From: Marisa cornuarietis
Taxonomy: Eukaryota; Mollusca; Gastropoda; Architaenioglossa; Ampullariidae
Direction of reading: 5' to 3'
DNA length: 64,000 nucleotides
Assembly (NCBI GenBank): GCA_004794655.1
Contig: SMMW01000585.1
Location: 8,369,501 to 8,433,500, forward strand
Under the pieces are notes generated by a model. The model was given only the letters and a program-made list of their open reading frames with translations. It was not told the DNA's origin and searched no databases. This document shows, piece by piece, positions 1 to 11,400 of the stretch; position 1 is the stretch's first letter; each line of letters begins with the position of its first letter. The position numbers and the translations under genes are program-made.

Positions 1-714
1 AAATTTCAATGTGCTTTTTAATCAAATTATTTTCGTTATAGGCACTTTCCTATCATTTGGAAAGTATGCTCCACCATTCTAGAACAAATATACATAATTT
101 AAAGATAGTGATAAAAACAACTTTACTTGCAGACAGGATGTTTTGATTTTCTTTATTTGTTTTGTATAACAAAAAGGCTGCTTGTTACACAAAGCAACAA
201 AGTCTTCAACAACTCAAGGCTTGCCAAACCTTGAGGACAATTTGGCAATAGTAAAATTCAAAAACGAGTCGGTGACTTCGTATTGCATACAAACTGCTTG
301 TATTCGCTGCTTCACAAGAGGCACATTTACTTATTACTGGGACGCATCAAGTACATATAAGGGCGTATAAAAAGGGTTTCAACCTATGAGAAATAACAAA
401 GATAACTTTTTTTTACGCCCACGTTCGAGCTACACAGATTACACACAGAATGATACTCACATACGTGAGTCTCTAAACGGTTAGCTTTAAGATTTTTATT
501 GTAATATGTACATTTGGGAACTTGTTATTTTTGAAGAACAGTTTTTGTTTTGTGTGATCTCGTTTTCGAATACAGTTATTGAGTTAGGGAAAAGTTGCAT
601 GTAAGATCAACTTGCGATTAAAGATGTGGTAGACTCATCATTTGTCCTTAACCCACCTGTAACAATGTTAATAATCGGGGCACTAGCTGGCAGCAAGACT
701 TTCCATGCCAGGGC

Positions 715-1226
715 GGCCATAGGTCAACTCGTCACAAGACCATTTCGTTTCACACCAAAAGTCAATTCGTCACACGTATGGTCCATTTCGTCCAAGACAG
801 AAAAGTCAAATCGTCACAAGCCCAAAACGTGAATCGAGCGCCAATGTAACAAATAGCTATTAGCGTCAAATATTATTAAAAAAGCCACACGTTGTTCGAA
901 CAATATAGATACGCAAGCTCAGCTGCTTATTACAGAACCATATAGTCGCTTGGCAATACGCACGCCAAGAACGAATCTTACAATGGCAAATACGCGTGAT
1001 TTTTCTCTTTTAAACAATCTTTTACATTAAAGATTTTGTCATTATTTTATTGTGAACTTGTATTCTGACTTTTGGTTTTTTGCTTATTATTATTATATAC
1101 AGAGACTTCGCTGATTGGGCTTGTGACGATTTGACTTTTCTGTCTTGTGACGAAACGGACCATACGTGGGACGAATTGACTTTTGATGTGGGACGAAATG
1201 GTCTTGTGACGAAATAACCGGTCCCC
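715..1226. mobile_element. Short non-autonomous DNA transposon with long TIRs and 8-bp TSD
   Basis: The two ends (about 715-840 and 1101-1226) are inverted copies of each other and share short motifs such as GTCACAAG and ATTTCGTC several times. The element is bounded on both sides by the identical octamer GCCAGGGC (707-714 and 1227-1234), read as the target-site duplication. An 8-bp duplication is typical of hAT-like and some other cut-and-paste families. The AT-rich interior has no coding capacity. The superfamily is not certain because the terminal bases do not match a family I can name. Confidence 0.8.
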
Positions 1227-1567
1227 GCCAGGGCTATCTATATACTTTGAAAGTAGCATCAAAGGTATGCTCTTTGGTAGCATGGACCAGCGATTTTTAA
1301 ATTTCACATCTAGGTAGATGAGAACTAGGCCTATATAACTTGAAAGAGTGTTCTCAGAGAATTGAAAATCACTTTAAATTTTCACAATCAGGTCTTTGTT
1401 AAAAAAAAAAAAAAACTTGGTTACAACCCAGCCTGCATGAGTTCTTGGGCCCCTTGCGGGCTGAGGAGTCCATCCCGTACGGGCTGGCACACTCCTAGCA
1501 TGGCGGGGGTTGCAAACGGGATCTGCATGGGTCCCGTTCGGGATTTCGGAGGACTACCCGTAACTTT

Positions 1568-1690
1568 CCCGCCGCTAAACCTCATCCATCCCGCCGCTAT
1601 ACCTCATCCATCCCACCCCTATACCTCATCAAACCCGCCCCTATAACTCATCCATCCCTCATCAAACCCGCCCCTATACCTCATTCAAAC
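1568..1690. repeat. 22-bp minisatellite
   Basis: About five tandem units of 22 bp of the form CCCGCC(G/C)CTATACCTCATC. The units carry a few substitutions and one is truncated. They follow a GC-rich stretch (1430-1565) that contains short palindromes such as CCCGTACGGG. No gene is seen between the transposon at 1226 and the poly(A) signal at 1833. Confidence 0.8.
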
Positions 1691-1832
1691 CTGCAGAAGC
1701 CCCATTCAAATTCACCACCACACCACACCACATAGCACACCAGAAAACAATACTACATCTTTCACACATTCAATCACTCCTCTCTTACTCTTGATAAATA
1801 CCAGCAGGCAAAAGATAGATATGATTCAACAA

Positions 1833-1838
1833 TTTATT
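1833..1838 (-). promoter_or_regulatory. Poly(A) signal AATAAA of minus-strand transcript
   Basis: The minus strand reads AATAAA about 55 bp beyond the TAG stop of the open exon at 1893-1955. This supports a real 3' end near 1810-1820 for the minus-strand transcript described next. Confidence 0.5.
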
Positions 1839-1892
1839 TACATCATATTTGCATAAAAGCAAAAGATCAACAGCCAGTGTGACCGCAATGAG

Positions 1893-4051
1893 CTAATGTC
1901 TATTTACATCAAAGAGCCTGATGATGATGGGTCCCAGGGCAGTTGCTGAAAGTGCCTGACAAAAAAAACAAAACAAAAAACCATTAGAATCTTTAAACTC
2001 ACAAAATTTGATTTTAAAATCACCTACTGCCATAATTTAACTCTTCACAATAAAATGTTGAAAAAAAACAGAACCCAGCAATATGTTAGAAAAAGACCAT
2101 TTTAATTCTTTTAAACTGATTTGAGTAGGTTTATTCTAAGGTTCTAAACACTGAGCTTTGGCTGCTATCTGCCTATAGCCAAGTTATTTCTAGTGCACAA
2201 GTTAGATAAACATGCTTCTTAAATGCAAACCATGAACAATAAAAGCATGCCCATGAAAGTAAGTTAAACCTGCGAATCTTAAATAGTTTGATGTGAGTGA
2301 GAGTGATTTGCTGTTATTTGCAAACAAACACAACCAACACTAAGTGGCTGTGTGCTGTCAGTGAGATGCTATTTTTTAGCATTGAAAAGTTGTTTTCACT
2401 AAACTTTTTCAGAAAATCATGTTAGTAATTGTTGGTTCCTGTTTAACTTCAATATTACATCAAAACAAATGTTTAATTTTATGAATAATTTATCACTTTT
2501 TGTTTTCTAAGCCTCACGTTAACTTTGAAAGAATTGTATAAATGCACTTACCACCAGATGTCCTTCGGTTTCTCCCTCCATCCCTATCTCTGGCACTCGA
2601 AAACCACTTACGGGGTATGCTGTCGATGTAGCTTCTGAACCGCTGTTAAAGGTTCTTCTTACTGCAGCCATGCACAGAAGGAAATCATAAGGAAAAATAT
2701 AAATGCATCTATGTAGTAATAAATTTGTAACTGGAGAGAAAATTCACTTCAAAAATCAGTTTTTTAAACTTTTCAGACTTTTGTATACATCAAAGCAGCC
2801 CAATAAAATCAAAACAAACGAATGAGGACCCCCCTCATCTGAAGGGGAAGGAAGCTGTTCTTCCCTTTCACTCCACTAATATTGTAGGTTAAGGCAAGCT
2901 CTGGGCTAAAAATTCTTTTCAAAAACCCTCCGCACAAGCGAAGTCACAGAACCCCCCCGTCCAATGCAATCTGGATTTGGGCTTTTTATGACATAATTGA
3001 GAAACTTCCTACATTCATGGGTGACGAATGGTTAGATAATGCATATAATTGCAATCCAGTCCCAATGCATTATATAAAACCTTATGGACTTCATATAAAA
3101 TAGTGTTCTGCGAGTCTAATTAAAAAAACTTTAATTAGAAAGGATAGCTTAAAAGGGTGTATGATACTAACACAATCTTTCAGGAAAGCCACTTTTGTCC
3201 AGAATTCTCTGCACACCTCCTCCGTCTGCCTATAAGTTTCCTCATCTGAAACATCTGGAATTGCTGCTGAAGTCACCCCTTGATCACCTAGATTTCATAA
3301 CTTCATATGTGGAGCAGGCCTTGAAGCATTTCTCTGTGCTCCTCAACAGAATGATCCAGTCTGTTCAGTAATCTGCAATCAAAATATTAGTCCTTTAATG
3401 ATAATCATTAAAAAAAGGCATTTCAATTCACTGACTTTTTAAAAAATTCCACAGAGCCTTAAGGCTCATAAGGAGATGCATATATTAAAAGCCAAAACAT
3501 GAATATTTGTAACGTGTTTACCATAAAGTTTTACAGAAAGTTGGAAAATAAACTTACTAGAAAAATTATTGGAAACTGAACCAATTAGCTTAGTTTAAGT
3601 GCATGTATTTCCATTTCTTCCTGTTTATTAGCTTTAATGCAATGAGGAGGCAACAGGAAGTTGATGGTAAACACCACTTGTGGAGATAGACAGGTTCATG
3701 TAGGCTGGCACCTTGTATTGATTGTTGTTTGTGGATTAAAAAGGAAAACTAGCAAGAGGTAAAAATACTAGAATCATATCACAACAAAGCAGTTGGCCCT
3801 GTAAACAGGTGTACAACATACAGAGATTACCCACCACAGGGTAACAGGCAGGGTAAACTGTTTTCATAAGCACGTTATGAACGGTAAACCCATGCTTACA
3901 TTAATAAATGAAACACATGCAAGCTTATTTTCTTTAATTTCTAATCTCACTCACCATCAGATGGCTTTGTCCTTTGACTTGCTCCTCTATTCTTTCCTCT
4001 TACTTCCAAACTACTTGTAAGCAGTGGCATTAATCTCCACTTTAGATACAT
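1893..4051 (-). CDS. Putative small multi-exon gene, unknown function (about 89 aa)
   Basis: I do not recognise this protein. Exons inferred on the minus strand are 4075-3955, 2661-2552 and 1955-1893 (stop TAG). Each is open in one frame and the phases agree (1, then 0). Donors are GTGAGT and GTAAGT; acceptors follow GCACAG, GCTGCAG and TTTTTTTTGTCAG. The predicted start is the ATG at 4051 (MYLKWRLMPLL), because no upstream in-frame ATG is seen in the candidate 5' exons at 4731-4700 and 5561-5427. The C-terminus is ALSATALGPIIIRLFDVNRH. A poly(A) signal follows the stop. A different acceptor and donor inside exon 3955-4075, joined to an exon at 3372, would give a different, coiled-coil-like C-terminus (see findings). 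It could instead be a non-coding transcript. Confidence 0.4.
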
Positions 4052-5426
4052 CCTTAGAGAGTTTTCAGACTGAAGCTGTGCACAAAGGGAAATTGCGATG
4101 GTTAGAAGTCAGATACAAATATTTCCATGTAATACATTTGTACATGAAGCCACAGTATACTTCAGGGTCATACACAAACCAAACATACAAGCATATTGAC
4201 TTACAAAATCAAAAAAAAAAAAAAAATTTCAATCAAGTGTGCTCTAAGCACCCCACCCTTTTCCCTGAACATAATTATACCTGCCTGCCCACAATATTCC
4301 TTCTCAGAAGCATGCTGACTAAAAGTGCCTGCTCTATAGTAATAATTATCTTACGAGTAGCAACATAAATCTCTCATGTATTGATGAATTCTTAGTAGTT
4401 TTCAGCAGATGGTTATATATGCTCTCTCTCTCTCTCTTATACACACACACATCTATACGTAAAATATTCAATTTACTTGAGGAAGAATCATGAAAATGAC
4501 AAACATAAAAATTTTGACAAACTATCAAGGAAAACAATACTTAAATAAAGGTGGAGATCATCTATCTTGTGAGACTGAGGTATAGTCAAACCCAGTCAGA
4601 CTGAATGTCAGTTTAAATGTGAGAATCCCTCTCCCTGCAAAACAAAATACTAAAGCTCATAAAATCATGAAATTTAAGCAGCCACTTCAAAACACTTACT
4701 GGCACAGCAAAAATCCTCTTTGAGATGCAGCCTGATGAAATATTTTAGTTTTTCTTTCACTCAAGGGCAATTTATAATACCACTCTCTCCCTCCAGTAGT
4801 TTTGTCATATACCATGTGGATTTACAACCCCTTCAGGATCTTGAATATTCTACACAAAGAAACCAAACAGATCCTAAAGAACATGCTAAATTATGAAAAA
4901 CTTTCATCAAAAACCTCTAATTACTGTCATCTTAGACAAATAATATATACATTATTGACATACATAAGCAGCAACATTAAAAAAGAAGCTTACTGGGGAA
5001 AGCTGGGGAAAGACAAATTGTTAACATGTGGTCAGATTTATGCATAGACACTGTTTTGTCTCTTTTTGTAATAGGCATCCTACATTGCTCAAAGATTACT
5101 TGAGGCTATTCACATAGGTTTAGTTGGTTTAGTAGTTGTTTCCATTGTGTTTAAATAAACTGTAACTGTGGCTGATCTTCATATTTGCAAAAATATACAA
5201 CAGCTTTACAACAAATGTTATTCTATATGCTATAGGCCTAATTGCAGAATGCAAAACAATTTCAAATGAGGACTGAAACTTAATATGTAAGCTCACAGCT
5301 GAAAAACACACTAAACATTTATTGTAAAAATATGCTTACATGCTACTTTATATGAAAATTTATTATTCTAGATGTAACTGTTATGTCTCCACATTGTCTG
5401 TATATAATATATATCACATATCTTAC

Positions 5427-5561
5427 CAAACTCTGCGGTGGCTCACTCTGTCAGGACTTCTGTCTGCTGTTCTCAATGATTAAGAAATGTGTAGCCTTGT
5501 TTGAGAGTATGGCACAGTTTATACAGCTCACTACATTCACCTCGGCTCACCCTCAGCCACA
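5427..5561 (-). other. Candidate 5' untranslated exon of the 1.9-5.6 kb minus transcript
   Basis: The stretch lies between an acceptor-like GTCTTCAG and a donor GTAAGA on the minus strand. All reading frames contain stops, so it would be leader sequence. A further small exon at 4700-4731 (donor GTAAGT) could link it to the exon at 4075. No RNA evidence is available. Confidence 0.25.
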
Positions 5562-6389
5562 CTGAAGACATCTGTTGACTGTGTTTGGTAGTCTGCTTCA
5601 TTATTACAAAACACTTTGGCTAAGCACGATCCTCGATCTTCAACCTTTCGTAGAAAAGGAAATCAATAACATAAACACTAACTTTAAGCAAAGTCTGTAT
5701 TCAAAACGTAGTTAAGTTTCAGTAGATTGAAAAGAAACGATTACGACAATATAGGGCTATAGCTTACGGTACGCGAGTGTTCAAAACTTGTTATCAGGTA
5801 TATTGCTAAGGACTTACAGTTACAGGATAAATTGATTATAATGATTATTAGAAACACTAACATTTTGTATCCAGAATTTTAAAATAAAATACCTTATATT
5901 ACCACGAACTTGTATTTATACACGTACACCTCGATAATGTTATCCAGCGTCTTCCTAAGCGAGCACATGCTACCAGCGGAAATTAATACCACGTGAGAAA
6001 ACAACGGCTCGGGCTCAGCTAGAATTATATATAATTATATATAGCAATTGAATTAAACTAATACGAGTAATCACAATATCGTCCAAACAGTTTCAACTGG
6101 TATGAATAATTAATGTTAGAATATTTGACAGAACTTAAGGGCACACTTAAAATTCTTACTAATTTGTAAACTCACTGCGATAGCTCGATCGGACCGGGTT
6201 ATACAAACTAAAAGTTGAACAAATACAAAAAAGCACTACATTAGATAAACAAGTCTCAGCTTTTGGAAATATTTAATACTATAATATTAGAGTTTAGTTT
6301 AACTTAACTTTTAAACTCACTTTATATTTCAAGACGTGTGGTGCGCTCCTGTGATGTGATGTAATGGACAAAGCCGTGTAACTGACAGT

Positions 6390-6680
6390 CGGAAAAGAGC
6401 GAGTAGCGAGTCGCGATGACGCGCTGGTTGTTGACGGTGGAATCCCAGCCGGAGGCGAGTCCGCAATCCCGCAGCTGGTCAGCGAATGCGGGCGCGGGGT
6501 CACACGGCGAGCGAAATGTCCGACATACGGGTCAGTGTAAAACGCGTAACGGTTACGCCCGTTGGGAAGTATGGCCATAAATGAGCGCCACAGCCCGTAG
6601 CCCGCATTTTCACCCCTCCTCCCATACGGGTCCCTTACAAATCCCGAATCTCTTGCAGGCTGGGAAACTAGGAGTCGAGA
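6390..6680. promoter_or_regulatory. CpG-rich patch, possible promoter of the minus-strand transcript
   Basis: CpG dinucleotides are frequent here, in contrast to the AT-rich flanks. The patch sits upstream of the minus-strand exon candidates at 5561 and below. The 144-codon frame across it has no recognisable protein features and is probably fortuitous. Confidence 0.3.
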
Positions 6681-6729
6681 GGCGGGTATTGGTATAGGAG
6701 TGTGAAAACTACAGTCAACAGAGGTCACC

Positions 6730-8440
6730 GGCAGAGTTTTGTTTCCTAATCTTTAAAGTTTCCTGGAAAATGTGTACTCTGTTAATATAATGTGTGCAAC
6801 TTAATTGCTTTTAGCGCTGCAATTGGAATAAATAGATCAGTATCATCAAAATCAAATATCTCCCGTTGCCTATTCTTCCGTTTAATACACTCTCTACCAC
6901 GGACCTTCATGTGCTACCGTCTTCTTTTCCGTTATTTCTATATTCTAATTTTTCTTACTTCATCACTTAAGTTTCATGATGTACACACGTTATAAGTTTG
7001 CATCACTGTACGTGATGTGCGCAATGCGCGCACGTACACTCACACCCGCTCACTGTAAATTACGTTGTGTAATACATTTTCAGAACTTTTAAAATGTATT
7101 TTTTCTGTACTCTGTGGCTCACATAATAATGATACTGTGGTAAATACATAGTTTGTCAGTAGTTTCAATTATAGCCATCTTCTGAACACTATAAGGTCAT
7201 GTGTATCGCTGCATCTAATAGACTAGAACTTGTGAATAGCCATTAAAATGGTACGCTGAACCAGAGGTAACAAAGCAGCAACTTTAGGTCTTGTAAAATC
7301 GCGCTAGGTACGAATGGAATAGGTCTGTTTATAAGAAAATCCATCAATTTTGGAAAAATATGCCACTTGGCTAAAGCATATTGAATGTTTCTGAAATTAT
7401 TATTGATCATTAAATTTTATCTGTATATAAAACACATCTGCTTATTGTATTGCTGATTAAAATGTTTTAGATACATTAAACAATCTTGATATAAATAATA
7501 AAGTTGATTTTATGTAGTGCTTTACCTAAAGGTTGCCACAAAACACATTACAAAAAAAACAACATACATAATAAGAATAATCACAGCAGCTGCTCTCAAA
7601 CCAAAATAGTTCATTGTGTCCCAGTAGAGTAGCTACTCATGTTAAGAAAGTAAGTGCTGTTGTGTGGAATCTCTGATAAGTCAATAAAGTTCTGCATCAA
7701 AAAGTAGCTGAAAGTTATTATGACATTTGTATGGAAGCTTAACTCACAATCTTGGGTGCCCTTGCCTAACATTTGCAGACAGAAATATCATTTAATTCAC
7801 ACAACTTTTACTAGAGCATCATAATACTGGAACACAACATGCCCAATTAAGGGTAAAATGTGCTTGTATAATTGTATGCTAAGGATTTAATGAATAAATC
7901 AAAATGAATAATGATAATAAATTAACCAGAAATACAATTATGTTCAATAATGTTTTCATGATCAACCAACTTTTAGGACAGGATAGGATTCCTTAGTTTA
8001 AAACAATTCTGACAGGCACTTAAGGTACATTATCAAGATGTTGATAGCAGCTAAATTTCAAAAACATACTTAACCTAAAATTGATGATGAAAACAATATT
8101 CACTTGAGATTTACAATAAGACCATTAGATTTTGTTTGACCATAAATTATGCCACAGCTGCTAAAATTATAATCTATTTGCTAAATCACTTTAACTGTGT
8201 AATGGAAACTTGATGTATAAAAAGACATTTGTTACAATGCATCATTAGTTTGCTTTTCCTGCAAACCTTCAGTATATACCATTAAAATATGTGCTACCTG
8301 ATAAAACATTGTGCTTGAAGCTGAATGTTTATGTTCATAAAATCATTATAGCTTTGAAGAAGAATGAATTGGAAGGTCTGCATTTTAGAATAATGAAAAA
8401 TTCAAATGCAAGGGAAAAAAGACCAATAAGACTATTTTTC
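6730..8440. other. AT-rich intergenic or 3'UTR sequence
   Basis: No gene is seen. The part adjoining 8441 should hold the 3'UTR of the C6orf89-like gene. Possible minus-strand ATTAAA signals lie near 7790 and 7886. The rest is AT-rich without repeats I can define. Confidence 0.4.
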
Positions 8441-11400
8441 TTATTCTGCTGGCAAAAAAAAGCCCAGAAAACCGATGCTGATGTCATCTCCTTCTGGATG
8501 CATTTCAACTTCGTAGAGGTCATTGTTGAATGTCACTGAAAAACATGCATTCTACATTAAGCTGTCAGAACACTGACAAAGTATGACAAAATATGCAAGT
8601 TGCTATCTGCATTTTAAAGGTTTTATACATCAAAGAAAAAAATCAGTGTCTAAATATACAGATTCTTTTGAAATTGCTAAAGATAGCAATATCACTTTTC
8701 AATTTCGTGACACTAGAATTATGTTATCTTTCAGTAACATGGAGCTTAATTTCAAGTTTTCCAAATCTTTGAGGAACATGATGGTCACTGTGATACACTA
8801 AACTGGTGAATAAATACATAAAAAAAACTGCATGAACTTCACTGTCATGCAAACAGAGGTTTTCCCATAATTTCACTTGAATATTAACTAGTCAAATATG
8901 ATCATCCCTAGCCCTTAAGATTTTATCCAAGATTTATCATGTGCAGGGCTGCTAATTGATCTATAACTTACACACATCTCCTTTGTGCAAAACAACATCA
9001 AGTTTCTGGTAGGTTTCAAGGCACTTTTTAACAGGGGTCAGTACAGCTTTTCTGGATCCCCATCCTTGCACATACCAACTAAAGGGCATCTCAAAGCTGG
9101 CACTCTGACACGATTGCAAAACATTTCTTTAAATTTCTTGCAATTCAACAAAATTGTGGATGTTAACAAGGTTATTTTGTAGCATTCAGTGAAATAAAGA
9201 TTTAAATTATTGAAGATAAAGAACTAAAACAAATTAAGAAATGTTACAGGAAAATTGCTTCTTAGTTGCTGCCACGGCGCTAAACAAAAACAAACAGGAA
9301 AATTGCTTGTTTGTACCACAACAAGATGGAATGTGCAGGCTGTTCTAGCATTTTCATACTTGTTTAAAAAGTGATAAAATTTTTACTTACTAATGGATTC
9401 ACTCTGGATTTTGGTCCCTCAATGAAAACACTTTTTTTCAAAGATATCTCAACATCTGGCCCAAAGATTTTTGGCTTTGGGAATAGTTTCCTAATAAGTT
9501 GACTTGATGATGGATGTTTTGACACCCTGTTTAGTTTAAACAAAGTAATGTAGGATAAAACAAAGCATCCAGAAATATAGTCTAAAATTACAAACTAGAC
9601 CATTATTTCTGTCAGCAATACCATGACAGATTTAATTCTTGTACTTTGCAGACTAACTCCGCCACTGTCGGTCCCAAGCTCGGATGAGAAAGGAGGAGCG
9701 TTGAGCATAGGACTAGCCAACCCTATTCCATAAAAACTTTTATGCTACGGAAACGACAGCTAGAGAAATAAGTTTGCTGGTAGTAACCAGATGGAGGTCC
9801 CTTGCTGTCGCCTCACGTGTCAGACGGCACAAGGAGGATTGATGATGACTTTGTGTGAATTATTTTACGATCATTTCAAGATTCGCCAAAATGCTTCCAC
9901 AATCAAGGCTTTATCCACGATTGTTATAGCATTATTACTACAAAGGTTTCTAATATTTCTTCTCTGAGACATACTACTTTTAAGCTGAAGCAGTATTCTG
10001 CAGGTACCGATGTACGGAAGGATTTAATCGATCAAATTTTTAAGATGGCTGTGATTATTACATAAGATTGTTGATAGTTTTCAAGTACATAATGTTAGCA
10101 TTTTTCCTCTGACTTTGTCATACCATGTGAGATAGAAAGAGGAGTTCTGTGCCAACACTGCTGACAACCTTTCATCAGTGAGGTGTGCCACCTGTGAAGG
10201 CCATTCAAGGTTTGATTTAAATCCAGGAATAGGTTTTGTGGTTATGAGATTTGATGACAAAATTCTCTGCAGACTCTCCAGACTCACTACTTCACCCTTT
10301 CTCTGCACAAATGAAATGACATATAATTGGCACCACTAATAAAGAGACATGAGACTGGTAACAGATAGGAGATTTTATTTTTCTATTATCATTTTCAATA
10401 AAATATCGAGCATGAAGATTAAACTTTCCATAGCTGTCATTTTCATTGTCTTTCAGTTTGTCTGAAGAAGCTTGAGTGTAAACAGTGATCAATATAATGA
10501 TGCTAGCATAAAACATAAAAAACAAGTACTCTCCGCAATATCACCAAAATCTTGGAAGGCAATATGGAATGTACATAAAACAAAAGCCAGTTTATGTAAT
10601 GCATCACTGTAAGCATCAAAGGCACATCTAGTCTATATGAAAGACCAATTAATTTTCCACTTCTATTATCTGATAGCAGCAGCTTCATGACCATTTTTAA
10701 TTATAAATGTGCCAGCTATTTCACATAATTTCACAGTATTTGAGTCAACAGCCCCTGAGATGATGATAACTGAATTTGTGAAATACATTTATTTCCCTTT
10801 GTAGATGTGAGCTCAATGCTCTATGCACAAAAGACTACAAATGAATGGACAGTCAACCAAACAAGAAACATAAGCATCAGCAAATAAAAGACACCATGAC
10901 AAAAACATGCAAAAGTGCATGAATGACGAACAGAAGAGTGAGCACAAATCTTCTTAATTATGGAAAATATTTCTTAAAGAGATGGGTTTTAAGGCCAAAT
11001 TTGAAGGCTTTCAATGTAGATACAGTTTGGTGAAAAAAGGGTTGGGAATTCAAAACAGCCAGTGATGAAAAAGGAGTGCCCGCGGAATCTCTTACATGTG
11101 ATGCATGTCACAGATAGGAGGATAACACAAGCAGACCTAACAGACCAACTTAAATGGTAAGCATCAGTAGCTCAGATAAGTATGTTGGGGTAAGGCTGTG
11201 AGTACAGTGATAGCACACTGTGGTAGGGATGTTATTAATGCAACCTTGAACTGGCAGCCAGTGAAGCTCACAGAAGAGGGGTGTAGCATGGTCTGCTTTT
11301 TTTTTTAAATTTATGGCATTACTCTGAGACCTTTGAAGATTTTTCCTGTAGGTGTTTAGGGGAATCGACAATTAGAAAGTTGCAGTAACCCAGCCAGGGC

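Noticed and set aside
1430..6680. Possible homology between the GC-rich blocks at 1430-1560 and 6520-6680
   Set aside because: Only short words such as CGGGATTT and GGGTCCC are shared; no consistent alignment on either strand.
6294..6728. 144-codon minus-strand frame in the CpG-rich patch
   Set aside because: Arg/Ser/Pro-rich composition follows base composition; no domain and no splice sites. Treated as promoter sequence.
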